Source: Argyresthia goedartella
Lineage: Eukaryota; Arthropoda; Insecta; Lepidoptera; Argyresthiidae
Assembly: GCA_949825045.1 (NCBI GenBank)
Contig: OX463821.1
Location: 34,430,486 to 34,494,485, forward strand
Reading direction: 5' to 3'
Length of the DNA stretch: 64,000 bases
The notes under the pieces were generated by a model. The model searched no databases. It had not been told where the DNA came from and saw only the letters and a program-made list of their open reading frames with translations. Shown here piece after piece: positions 9,255 to 19,566 of this stretch (position 1 is its first letter; each line of letters opens with the position of its first letter). Position numbers and translations under genes: made by a program.

Positions 9255-10548
9255 ATAGGGCGCACTGTAAGTTTCCGGAACTGGCCACTTACATAAACAA
9301 TATTTAAAAATTTATTGCAACATTTGAAAATAGAACTCTTTGGCTGTAGAATGCAGTTTGTTTCATCTGACTGCCTTTTGTTTGTTTATACCTTGTGGCG
9401 CCATTTAAAAAATTGTGTGTCTGCATCAACATGGATTTAACTCGGGAAAATTTTCGTAGTATGATTTTCTACGATTTTAAGTGTAATTTGACAGCTCAAC
9501 AGAGCATCGCTCGGCTTGAAACAGCTTTTGGCAATGAAGCACCATGCAAGACAACTGTTTATAGCTGGTTTGCAGAATTCAAGCGTGGTCGTATCAATCT
9601 CAGTGACGAATCTCGCGATGGTCGGCCGTCCACCGCTGTGACCAACAAAAACATCGATGCTGTGCGCCATATGATTGAAACAGACAGGCATGTGACCTAC
9701 CATGAAATTCGCGCATCCTTAGAAATAGGCATGAGTCAAATACAATTAATCCTACACAAACATTTGGGTGTGAGAAAGCTGTGCTCGCGGTGGATCCCAC
9801 ACAACTTGACCGAGGCTCAAAAAACGGACCGCGTCACTTGGTGCAGTGCCATGCTTACCAGATTCAACGAAGGTGCGTCAAATTTGGTGTGGGACATAGT
9901 AACAGGTGACGAAACATGGATTTATTGCTACGATCCCAAAACAAAGCAGCAATCGAGCGTATGGGTCTTTCAAGATGAGCCGAAACCAACCAAAGTGGCG
10001 CGCGTGAAAAGTGCATCTAAGCGGATGATTGCATCTTTTTTTAATAAAACTGGACACGTGGCTACTGTTGCTTTAGAGAATCGTCGTACAGTGAATAGTG
10101 ACTGGTACACGACCATTTGTTTGCCAGAAGTTATTGACGAACTCCGTAAAAATAACCGTAAACGCCGTATCATCCTGCACCACGACAATGCTAGTTCTCA
10201 CACGGCCAGACAGACAAACGACTTTTTGAAGGCGAAAAATGTAGAACTCATGAGTCATCCTGCATACAGTCCCGACCTGGCACCTTGTGACTTTTTTCTG
10301 TTCCCAAAAATTAAGAACCAATTTCGCGGTCAACGATTTTCATCACCAGAAGAGGCTGTCGAGGAGTATGAAAAACACGTTTCAGAGGTCACCACAGAGG
10401 AGTGGCACAAAAGTTTTCAAAACTGGATTCATCGAATGAAAAAGTGCATAGACGCCAAGGGAGATTATTTTGAAAAACAATAAATTAATTTTGTACCTTT
10501 AATAGTATTTTTTCATATTCATTCCGGAAACTTACAGTGCGCCCCACG
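9255..10548 (+). mobile_element. Full-length mariner transposon (1294 bp)
   Basis: The ends are inverted repeats of about 28 bp (9255-9282 and 10521-10548; gggcgcactgtaagtttccg core perfect, two mismatches at the outer four bases). TA lies at 9253-9254 and again at 10549-10550. Removing the element and one TA restores the host RT frame as KTKLLQFKPHQ, which aligns with KTKVMIFHPRQ of LINE-2. This fixes both boundaries. Length and TIR size are normal for mariner. Confidence 0.93.
9431..10483 (+). CDS. Mariner transposase (DD34D), intact
   Basis: The protein has 350 residues, the usual length for the family. I chose ATG 9431 (MDLTRENFRS) because the upstream extension has no ATG in frame. The N-terminal half carries the tandem helix-turn-helix region that binds the TIRs (about residues 1-110, including the SDESRDGRPST linker). 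The catalytic triad is D160 in TGDETWIY, D252 in HHDNASSH and D287 in SPDLAPCDFF, with 34 residues between the last two. The linker motif before the catalytic domain is present but altered: WIPHNLTEAQ instead of the usual WVPHEL. No stop or frameshift is visible. It should catalyse cut-and-paste transposition into TA. The subfamily was not determined; similarity to the SETMAR/Hsmar1 type is an impression only. Confidence 0.93.
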   Translation: MDLTRENFRSMIFYDFKCNLTAQQSIARLETAFGNEAPCKTTVYSWFAEFKRGRINLSDESRDGRPSTAVTNKNIDAVRHMIETDRHVTYHEIRASLEIGMSQIQLILHKHLGVRKLCSRWIPHNLTEAQKTDRVTWCSAMLTRFNEGASNLVWDIVTGDETWIYCYDPKTKQQSSVWVFQDEPKPTKVARVKSASKRMIASFFNKTGHVATVALENRRTVNSDWYTTICLPEVIDELRKNNRKRRIILHHDNASSHTARQTNDFLKAKNVELMSHPAYSPDLAPCDFFLFPKIKNQFRGQRFSSPEEAVEEYEKHVSEVTTEEWHKSFQNWIHRMKKCIDAKGDYFEKQ

Positions 10549-11393
10549 TATTACAATTTAAACCACATCAAAAACGTCCCTTAGAAATAAACTACTCATA
10601 TCTAAGTAATAAAATCGAATGTGCTAAAACTTACCCTTTACTAGGCATTAACATAGATAGCAATATAAACTGGAAAGACCACATTGCAAATATATCAACC
10701 AAACTATCAAGATTCACTTACGCGCTGCTCTAATTAAAGAAATACACAGATGTGAAGACTGCTCTCTCAGCATATTATGCCTATGCTCACGCGTGGCTAC
10801 AATATGGTATAGTGGTATGGGGAAACAGTACCAAGGTACCAAACTTGTTTTTATTACAAAAGAAATGCGTCAGAATAATTGCTAATATAGACAATATGAC
10901 TAGCTGCAAGCCCTATTTTAAACAATATAAAGTACTTACACTAACTTCTATCTATATATTAGAAATTAGCAACTTTGTAAAAAAAAACTTACATATGTTC
11001 CCAAAATATTCCCGTCCAAATAATTTAAGACCTAAAAGCTACTTATCCTGTCCCCAGACAAAACTTAAAATGGTACAATGTGGTCCCTTTACCATGGCTA
11101 CAAAAATATATAATAATTTACCCAAAAATCTCCAGGAAATGGAAGATTTAACAAAATTTAAAAAACTTTTAAAATGTTACCTCGCCGAAAAATGCTACTA
11201 CGTGCTGCAGGAATTCTTCGAAGATAAAAATTATTAGGAAAATAAATGTAGTCTCTTTAACCTGTGAACAGCTGATCGGGTCAATGTAAAAGTTATGTGT
11301 ATGTGTAGATAAATTTGTTATACCCTGTCAGGGTGCATGTACCCTACATACATTTTCCACCTGTAGTGTGTATTGTACATGTTATATGCAAAT

Positions 11394-11432
11394 AAATGAA
11401 TATGAATATGAATATGAATATGAATATGAATA
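11394..11432 (+). repeat. (ATGAAT)n tail of LINE-1
   Basis: About six hexamer units, typical of the 3' microsatellite tails of some non-LTR elements. It is open in frame and fuses to the RT frame of LINE-2, giving an artificial Asn-Met repeat. Confidence 0.85.
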
Positions 11433-13210
11433 AAAAACGTCAAAACCAATCACAAAATATTACATTAAAAATAAATAGTACAGTGTATTCTGAACCAATT
11501 GCTGTTGCCAACATATTTAATGACTACTTTACAAAAATAGGAGATCAAAATAATACACAAAAAAATAATAGTACTGCACATAAAAACTATCCAGTGATGA
11601 GCCCTACCGAAAATACAATGTTCTTGGCTCCTGTAACACATCACGAAATACATAAAATAATCCGAAATTTAAAAAATAAAAATAGTTTCGGTAAGGACGA
11701 ATTACCACCAACACTAATAAGACAGTGCGCAGACGAATTAACTTTACCTTTAACTATCTTGATAAACCAATCATATATTGAGAGGACTTTTCCAGACATA
11801 CTTAAAAAAACAATCATTAAACCTATACATAAGAAAAATTCAAAGTCCGACCCAAATAATTACAGACCCATTGCCATACTTTCAACAATTTCGAAAATTT
11901 ATGAAAAATCTATGTGCAATCGCGTATACTCTTTTTGCGAAAAATACAAAATCTTTACAGAGTCTCAAAACGGTTTTCGCAAGAAAAGATCGACAACTAT
12001 GGCTGTATACAAATACATTCAAGAAGCTCTAAGTATCATGAATAAGAAATCATACGCGGTGGGCCTTCTTTTAGATATGTCTAAGGCATACGATAGGGTG
12101 AATCACAAAATTGTATTAGACAAACTTTATAGAATAGGTGTGCGCGGAACAGCCCATAACTGGTTCACTTCATATTTGAAAGATAGAGTACAATCTGTCG
12201 AAATACAGCAATCGAACAAAGAAACTAACCAAATACAAAACGTACGCTCAACTGATAGGACATTAAATTCATCAATACCCCAAGGAAGTGTCCTGGGGTG
12301 TCTGTTGTTCCTTATATACATCAATGATCTCCCTAAAGTAACGAATAGTCACTGCGTGCTGTTTGCGGATGACGTATCCTTACTGGCCCCATCAGAAAAT
12401 AGCTCCCAACTGAACACAAAGCTTACTTCTACATTAGATCACATTACTAATTGGATGACAAACCATAACCTTCAAATTAATTATAATAAAACTAAAGTAA
12501 TGATATTCCACCCCCGACAAAAAAAGCAACTTGATTTCATCTTCACCTATAAAGGTACTCAAATAGAAATAGTAAACCGGTTCACTTTGCTTGGAATTGA
12601 TATAGATTCACACGTTAACTGGAAACAACACACCCAAAAAATTTGTAACAAGATATCTCAGTTTTCTTACGCACTTAAAGAAGTTAAAAAATGTACTGAT
12701 CTGAAAACTGCACTTGCGGTATACTATGCATACACTTTTGCATGGCTCAGCTACGGCATACTTTTATGGGGAAACAGCACAGGTGCGCCAGCAATACTTA
12801 TTTTACAAAAAAAACTAATACGGATCCTAGTAAATATCAAACAAACGGACAGTTGTAAACCCTTCTTTCAAAAACTAAATATTCTGACTTTACCATGCTT
12901 ATACATATACGAAATGTGCAAATTCGTCCGTGATAATAGGAATCTTTACCATAAGCGCGGAGAAATCCCCGTAAACTACTCATTAAGACATAAAGACAGA
13001 CTCATCCAACCCTGCACTTCTACTCTAAAGATGCACTCATCTAGTCCTTATGTTATGAGTATCAAAATATATAATAAATTACCCACCCTACTTAAAGATG
13101 AAACGAATAACGTAAAGTTCCTAAAGAAATTAAAAACTATATTAATTAATAAAACATATTACAGTATAAATGAATATTTCATAGACACATCATTTGAGAC
13201 AAATAAATAA
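11433..13210 (+). CDS. Reverse transcriptase, 5'-partial, of LINE-2
   Basis: About 592 codons are open to the stop at 13208-13210. RT motifs in order: KPIHKKNSKSDPNNYRPIAI, QNGFRKKRSTTMAVYKY, motif A with the catalytic Asp in LLLDMSKAYDRV (Asp codon at 12074), motif B SIPQGSVLGCLLFL, motif C VLFADDVSLL (FADD at 12362-12373) and the thumb/C-terminal region up to YGILLWGNSTGAPAIL. The FADD box and overall order fit jockey/CR1-like elements. There is no native start: the frame runs upstream through the LINE-1 hexamer tail to about 11396, so any product would be chimeric. The native product copies its own RNA at a nicked target. Confidence is high for RT, moderate for clade. Confidence 0.88.
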
Positions 13211-13492
13211 CTTAAAATTACACTAACACACAGATATATATATGTATACATAACAGTAACTTATAAATATATGCATGTACATCACAATAACACACACACC
13301 CTCACACACGCACAAACGTACACATAAACATACCTCAATAATAAATATTTTATATTAGTCCTTAGTATTATACCTCTCTACTGTTGCAGTGCCCTATGGA
13401 CAGGGTCCATCAATTGTACCTAAATTTAAGAACAAATGTTTATGTACTTTATGGAAGCAATAAACCTAAATTGAAATTGAAATTGAAATTAA
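11433..13492 (+). mobile_element. LINE-2: 5'-truncated non-LTR retrotransposon with intact RT
   Basis: It begins directly at the end of the LINE-1 tail and ends in (ATTGAA)n at about 13466-13492. It lacks the endonuclease and ORF1, as expected of a truncated insertion. The 3' UTR (13211-13465) has no gene. Confidence 0.8.
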
Positions 13493-14548
13493 AAATTCCC
13501 ATACAGACGGCGGCCATATTTGATTTATTGCAAATAGACCACCAGAGGTCGCGCACAAGTTGCTTGCGGTGGTTTCCTGAAACCTTAAGACAATACCCAA
13601 TTTCAAAGACTTGGCACAAAGCGCACGATTCTTATGTATTTCCCCTTACAGATCTACCAGATTATATTAATAATATTATATAATCTTAAATGTAATATTA
13701 TCTTTAAGATTGGTAAATCCTGTCTGGCTTATAATCAGGTCATTGATGGAAGAAGACATTGAAGTCACAAAGGAGTCATTGCCCATAAAATCACTTTTGG
13801 CTATTTATTCATAAACTATTCTTATAACAAATTAATTCATCTTCAAGGCCGAATATATGAGCGAATACAAATAGCAGCTAACTTCAGACATCTGCAAAAT
13901 TCTAGCGTGTTGAGATGTGCGTGCAATGTGCACGTAAAGTTGCATATCGAGCGGACATTATCAAGCAAATCTCAACCCTGTTACCTAGACTTACGGCACG
14001 TCTCATTTCAAGGTTCGCGATTTCTGTACAGCATTTTTCACGTTATAAATTAGCTAGGAACTTAAAATCGCGAGTTTTTCGTGTTTATATCGAAAGAAAA
14101 ATCTAGAGAAAAATTTAAATTGTGTTTGTAGGTAGGTACCAGCCAATTAAGTTGATTGGTCAGCAACAAGTGACCAGCCACATGCAAGGTTAATTTTAAT
14201 GAGCTGATAACATTTTAAACAATGATTGCACTCATGATTGTGATTAACTTTCTCCGAGACACCTATGGTCGCGAACGAAGAAATATTTGGGTTATTCCTC
14301 AGTACTGTAGTGTCTTGAGGACTACCTATCACGGCCTATACTTGAACTTGCTAGCCCTACAGATTAGGTAGGCAATTATAAAGACTTTGGTAACACCATA
14401 GTAGGGTTTATTGATCGAATATGGTTACAATTTGTATAAACACTCACTCTAAAGAGGCCCGTATACAATATTATCGCATAGACAAATATCGAACCTAACT
14501 ATATACCTTACAATCCCTAACACTATTATCTAATCTGTGCCCTAACTT
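13493..14548. other. No gene seen
   Basis: Short ORFs at 13384-13683 and 13915-14106 show no family features. A few imperfect palindromes only. Confidence 0.5.
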
Positions 14549-14815
14549 CGACGACCCGAATGGCCGAGTCGGCAGTGACCCTGTCTACGAAGCCAAGGGT
14601 CCCGGGTTCGAGTCCCGGTGGGGGCAAATATTTGTTTGATGAGAACGGATGTTTGTACCCTAGTCGTGGATGTTTATCTATCTATGTATAATATTTATCT
14701 ATATAAGTATGTGTATCGTTGTCTAGTACCCAAGATACAGGGAATCCTAGTTTGGGGCTAGATCAATGTGTGTAAATAGTGTCCAAGGTATTATTATTAT
14801 TATTATATTATTATT
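14549..14815 (+). mobile_element. SINE-B copy (tRNA-derived)
   Basis: The tRNA-like head has an A-box-like tggccgagtcggc and a B-box ggttcgagtcc within 75 nt. The body contains aaatatttgtttgatgagaa and tatgtgtatcgttgtctag. The tail is agtgtccaaggta plus (ATT)n. Six copies plus one tail fragment occur in the window. Confidence 0.88.
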
Positions 14816-15225
14816 CTGATCAGCTGATAGAACCAATCATTTCAATGTACTACAAAATGTATGAAAACGATACCATGGTGTTTTACGGCTGTCAGTCCTG
14901 TTAGTAAGGGGTGAATCATCGATGAATCAAAATAATGGATGAAATTAATCAAAATTTGTGAATTGAATGCATAAAAAATACGATGACAACTCTACAACAC
15001 TAAGTTCAACTGAATTAATAATGCCAATTCTTTCCGATTGTTTTGGTAACATCCCTAGTGTTTAAAAAGTGGATTTTATGAAGTTTTAGGTTATCTGTCA
15101 TATTACTTCTAAGACTTTATGAATTGTAACAACAAGTTGTTATTGTCGATTGTTGTTTTTGTTAAAAGTCGCCAACAACACGTACAAACACAAACCTTAC
15201 CTAATCCGCACTTGGCGGGCCTCGC
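14816..15225. other. No gene seen
   Basis: No ORF or repeat that I can support. Confidence 0.5.
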
Positions 15226-15227
15226 CA

Positions 15228-15400
15228 CGTTGACCACCTCTGTGCGTCCTGCCTGCCTGCTCTGCGGAGTCCGCGGTTCGAACTCTGCCTCCCGAGCGGG
15301 TGGTCCCGGGTTCGGATCCCGGCTGGGGAGGAAGGAATTAAGTCCCCAGGTCTTGATGTCTCTATATCACTTCGCTATTTCTGGTTCCCACTTCAGCTCG
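15228..15400 (+). mobile_element. Diverged SINE-A copy with a duplicated head
   Basis: ggtcccgggttcggatcccg and ccccaggtcttgatgt match the SINE-A head and body, and gctatttctggttcccac matches its tail. Just upstream, tctgtgcgtcc...gcggttcgaactctgcc looks like a second partial tRNA-like head. Confidence 0.55.
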
Positions 15401-15410
15401 TTTTCGGCGT

Positions 15411-15845
15411 TCGAAATTTGAATGTCTTAATATGTAGAAAAATAACACATTATGGTTATAATGTGTAATTTTTCAGATAAGAAATGAGTTTTTACCAAGT
15501 AGTTTAACATTATGCTGATCGTAACGTGCTGTTTTTGTACGCAGTAAAGAGGGTTTATGATACGTGTGTAGATAATAGTAGTTTATGTGACTGCTACATA
15601 ATGGAGGGCATTATTACTCGAGAGTGGGTTTATGAAACGAGCCGAAGGCGAGTTTCATAGTAATATCACTCGAGAGTTTTAATGCCTAATTATGTACAGT
15701 TACATACACCAGTTTATCTACACACATATCATCAGATCTCTTTGATGTGTTCAGGAACCGCATGTTTGACCGTCATTGTGGCTCTGCAGTTGTTTAGCTT
15801 GTTCTGTAGCACCAAAATGCCGCCGGCGGGCGTCACCGTTCGAAA
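15411..15845 (+). repeat. Element P, copy 1
   Basis: It matches 17925-18355 almost base for base and 18417-18590 in part; an inverted partial copy is at 47880-48110. It contains the self-complementary block acacattatggttataatgtg and an inverted pair actcgagagtg ... cactcgagagt around gagccgaaggcgag. Non-coding; the ORF at 15682-15987 is fortuitous. Confidence 0.8.
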
Positions 15846-16166
15846 AATATTATTTGAATTATTAAAACAAACAGATACATTGATGATGTATCTGCCGTGT
15901 CATACGAAGGCCTACTCACCTATACTCACCCTGCTTAGTGGAAATTCAATAGACACAGTCCCGATCCCAAGACCATCGTCGTCGTAGGGCTAAGCAGACA
16001 CAGGTACAACTACACTCACACCACTGCACAACACATGCAACCTACACTACTTACACAACCGGCACACCACATCTCAACTTGCAATAATATAAATTAAATT
16101 TTTAAAACTAAATCAACACTAGTTAAATATATGTATAACTAGTTTTGGTTATAATTTCTATATATA

Positions 16167-17734
16167 CTACTTAAAAGAAAATAGGGGCCACTAAGTATTT
16201 TGATTGCTACGTGAAAAATATAGTAAACAGTAATGTATATTTATTAAAATAACATGTAACAAGGCTTTTGTTTTAACTTATGCTAATAACCATTTAATTG
16301 TGTAGTCAATTGTTTCACTTATTTCAATTAACATGAAATTAGTCCATTGTCAACAGCAAAAACTAAAAAGAAACTCTTTGCAAAACAAAACAAAAACTGA
16401 CACAAGCTGTTTTTTTTAATGGTTTAGTAACGGGTGTGTCCTCCTCTCCTGTTTTCACACTCCTGGAGCCTTGAATGCATACTCTCGATTAAGTTTCTGA
16501 TGTTTTCAACAGGTATCTCTTCCCACTCACGTTTCAGAGCATCCTTAAGCTGTTGCTGGTTGTGAACCTCTTGCTCATGCTCCCTAACCCTTCGTTTTAA
16601 TTGGTCCCACATATGCTCTATTGGATTTAAATCCGGACTATACGCTGGCCATGGTAGGACACGAATATGGGAGTCATCCAGTACAGTCGGAGTGGCCCGA
16701 GCTGTGTGTGGGCGGGAATTGTCCTGCATTAACCAGAACCCTGGCCCCACTCTCTGTGAGAATGGAATCACATGAGGCCTGATGACTTCATCGATGTACC
16801 GTTGTGCAGTTACTGTGCCTTGATTTAAGAAAACCAGCTCAGTTTTGCCTTGTAAGCTAATCCCAGCCCAAACCATCACACTAGGACCTCCAAAGCGGTC
16901 AATTTCCTTGATGCAGACATCGGAAAATCTCTCACCCTGTCGTCTCCATACTCTAATCCGCCGATCATCACTACAAAGCTTCACTTTACACTAATCTGTG
17001 GAGAGCACCATACCCCATTGATTCATGCTCCAATCTAAATGTTCGCGGCAAAAACTTAAACGATTTCCACGTTGAACCCTAGATAAAGGAATTCGTACTA
17101 CTCGGCTTCTGGACCTTTGCTGGTCTTCATGCAGTCGATTACGTATCGTTTGGTCACTAACACGAGTCCCCGTTGTCAAACGTAGGCGATTTTGTAACTT
17201 ACGTGCCGTCACAGAGCGCTCTCGACGGGCACTCAATCGGATGTAGCGATCCTCTTGTGCCATAGTCGCTCGCACCCTGCCCGATCCAGGCCTTTTTGCA
17301 ACACTGCCAGTCTCTTGGAACCGATCCCACACATTTTGGATGGCTCGACGAGAGAAACCCAACGAAAAAGCTACAAACCGCTGTGAATGACCTTCAGCAA
17401 TCAATGTAACGGCTCTGGTGGCAGTAATGGTATCCATATGCCTTCGTTGACGTGGCATTATTAACAAAAGATGTTAAAAGAAGCAAAAGATGGACAGAAA
17501 TAGTTTTTTAACAGAATAAAATTGTGATTCCATCTGAAAGGAATTTGACCTGAAACTCGTTTTTGTTATTTGCTTCAATTTCTGGCCAGCTGTAGGGCTT
17601 AAACACCAGCATTAAAGTGGTTGGATACTGAAGGAGGCCGGACATCATTAATTAGTCACTTATTAATTAGTTTACATCTAAAAATGTACTCAAAAACAGA
17701 AATATGTAAGTGGCCCTTATTTTCTTTTTAGTAG
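16167..17734 (-). mobile_element. Tc1-like transposon (1568 bp)
   Basis: Inverted ends of about 26 bp (ctactwaaaagaaaata, then rgggccact; two mismatches) lie at 16167-16192 and 17709-17734. TA flanks lie on both sides (16165-16166, 17735-17736). It holds one transposase gene on the minus strand. Confidence 0.85.
16424..17458 (-). pseudogene. Tc1 transposase (DD34E) with one in-frame amber codon
   Basis: It would be 344 residues from ATG 17458 (MPRQRRHMDT) to TAA 16424. The N-terminal half is the paired-like double helix-turn-helix with a GRVRATMAQED linker. The first catalytic Asp (codon 16994-16996, VLSTD) is followed at once by TAG (16991-16993), where the family usually has Glu in the ShDES motif. 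Downstream the frame continues unbroken, with the second Asp in LMQDNSRPHTA (16721-16723) and the Glu in SPDLNPIEHMW (16616-16618), 34 residues apart. A single GAG-to-TAG change would explain the break. Without readthrough the protein lacks most of its catalytic core. Confidence 0.9.
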
Positions 17735-17924
17735 TATATAAGTATAATCGCCAAGTACGTTTGTCTTATAATATTTAAACAAAAAAATGTCAATCCGTTA
17801 TTGGCTAATGTTAAGATTATTTTTCTTGCCTTACATAATTGTATTAGCTGTGGATTTTTTAAAGATCAATAAATAAATAAAATTTGAATGTGAATACCAA
17901 CTTCACAGACAAATTAGGAACGGC

Positions 17925-18590
17925 AATTTGAATGTCATAATATGCAGAAAAATTACACATTATGGTCATAATGTTTAATTTTTCAGATAAGAAATGAGTA
18001 TTTACCACGTAGTTTAACATTATGCTGATCGTAACGTGCGGTTTTTGTACGCAGTAAAGAGGGTTTATGATACGTGTGTAGATAATAGTAGTTTATGTGA
18101 CTGCTGCATAATGGAGGGCATTAAAACTCGAGAGTGGGTTTATGAAACGAGCCGAAGGCGAGTTTCATAATAATGTCACTCGAGAGTTTTAATGCCTAAT
18201 TATGTACAGTTACATTCACTAGTTTATCTACACACATATCATAAGCTCTCTTTGATGTGTTCAGGAACCGCATGTTTGACCGGCATTGTGGTTCTGCAAT
18301 TGTTTAGCTTGTTCTTTAGTACCAACTTCACGCAGACGGGCGTCGGCGTTCGAAATTTGAATGTCAGTACCAACTTCACAGACAAACTAGGGACGGCACG
18401 CGGGTGGGCGTCGGCGTTCGAAATTTGAATGTCATTATATGTAAAAAAACTACACATAATGACCATAATGTGTAGTTTTCCAGATACGAAACGAGTTTTT
18501 ACCAAGTAGTTTAACATAATGCTGATCGTAACGTGCGGTTTTTGAACGAAGTAAAGAGGGTTTATGATACGTGTGTAGATAAAATATTTT
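17925..18590 (+). repeat. Element P, copies 2 and 3 in tandem
   Basis: Copy 2 (17925-18355) is complete and copy 3 (18417-18590) is its left half. Between them is a 50-60 bp link, accaacttcacagacaaact...ggcgtcggcgttcg, also seen degraded at 17890. Copy 2 has a clean stem cattaaaactcgagagtg / cactcgagagttttaatg (18119-18136 with 18177-18194). Confidence 0.8.
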
Positions 18591-18599
18591 GTGTCTAGT

Positions 18600-18760
18600 G
18601 AAGTTTATGTTTTAAGTATTTTTTGTTGTTCTTACATGTTCAACCTAATACGAAAGATAAAGGGGGCTTCGCTTCGCTCACCCCCTTTACCCCTCACCTA
18701 AGCTACCGCAGCATTTTGCCTGACATTTGCTGTGCAAATCAGTTTTTTTTTATGTGCAGT
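18600..18760 (+). repeat. Module D copy
   Basis: ttttaagtattttttgttg, catgttcaacctaata, aagggggcttcgcttcgctc and cacctaagctaccgcag match 53790-53935 on the same strand and 6740-6900 inverted. The core is an imperfect GC-rich palindrome. Confidence 0.75.
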
Positions 18761-19566
18761 TTAATATTCCTTATATTAATGCTTCTGTTATGTAATGTAA
18801 TGTATATATATAATAATGAACTTTCTTTATTCCTACGAATTCCGAGTAAAAAGGTTATTTATGAATCTTTCATATTTTGATATTCAGTAGGAAATGACGC
18901 TACGACTCCTAAATAACTGAAGAGCACTAATGGGAATTGAAAGACTTGTTTAGGTATATGATGATGGTGGGTGACAGCAAGCAGCACACAGAGGTATCGC
19001 AGTGCGCTTGTGTGAGTAATGTAATGCGTAATGTCTATTGCGTTTCTGAAGACGTCGACTAAGCCAATGTTATACTTTATACAGCTACATGCTCTTTTCT
19101 ATGCGTAGTAAATGCCTATATGCATGCAGTGAGTGTATATGAAACTAGCTCACCTTACGTATTTCATATTTCTTGAACGATATTTGGCGAAAAAATCCAT
19201 TGATTTATTTTGTATTCACGTCGCAATGACACGTGTTTCATGTAAATAAAATGAACTTCTTGCAATTGTACTGCTCGTATTAGTATTTAAAAATTAATAA
19301 TGCTGATCGATTTAATTTAATAAGAGGAGTGTATATTTACATCTCTCTTATATATCGTCTTTACATTGTATACTATATTTTCGTAAGATTAGGTGTTCAC
19401 CATAATACGAGGGTCCAAAATGACGGGGATGAGCAAAATTCACAAAACGCGTCGCGGTAATACTGCTTGCTAAATTTGACATTATTATTAAAAAATTGCC
19501 GAATACGGATTAAAACCATATCGTTGAACAAATTTTCTTTAAGATTATATTACCATAAATTAGATT
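18761..19566. other. No gene seen
   Basis: No supported ORF or repeat. Confidence 0.5.

Larger units (their letters stand above)
8230..11237 (+). pseudogene. Broken reverse transcriptase of LINE-1
   Basis: Recognisable RT blocks in order are KPIYKKGNKSNCTNYRPIAL, YGFRKNHSTSLAVYKY, the first catalytic Asp in GLLLDMSKAYDRV (about 8825-8860), GSVLGCILFLLYINDLP and the FADD box at about 9117-9128. Then follow the mariner insertion and the C-terminal region (YGIVVWGNSTKVPNL, about 10800). Frame changes lie near 8120 and 8870 (an A-run of ten), and stops at about 9036 (P-stop-G in the PQGS motif) and about 10732. It is closely parallel to LINE-2, residue by residue. It cannot make an active enzyme as it stands. 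Confidence 0.85.
7966..11432 (+). mobile_element. LINE-1: decayed jockey/CR1-like non-LTR retrotransposon carrying a mariner
   Basis: The element is 5' truncated. It starts within the linker before the reverse transcriptase (a WLTKGIKQSCKNK-like peptide at 7974) and ends in an (ATGAAT)n tail at 11394-11432. It has frameshifts and stops, and the mariner at 9255-10548 interrupts it. The endonuclease region is absent. Confidence 0.8.
15927..17880 (+). mobile_element. SINE-D/short retroelement copy 1, split by a Tc1 element
   Basis: The left part (caccctgcttagtgg, gatcccaagac, agggctaagcag, cactgcacaac) and the right part (agctgtggattttttaaag...aataaataaa, about 17850-17880) match the uninterrupted copy at 25745-26112. 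The break lies in a tatata stretch that is continuous in the other copy. The class (SINE or short LINE) is uncertain. Confidence 0.65.

Noticed and set aside
14549..14625. tRNA gene in the SINE-B head
   Set aside because: It has A- and B-boxes but no sound cloverleaf acceptor stem, and it is linked to a constant SINE body and (ATT)n tail in every copy.
15119..15421. 100-codon ORF across 15.2 kb
   Set aside because: It overlaps a diverged SINE-A and the start of element P; the translated peptide is SINE sequence.
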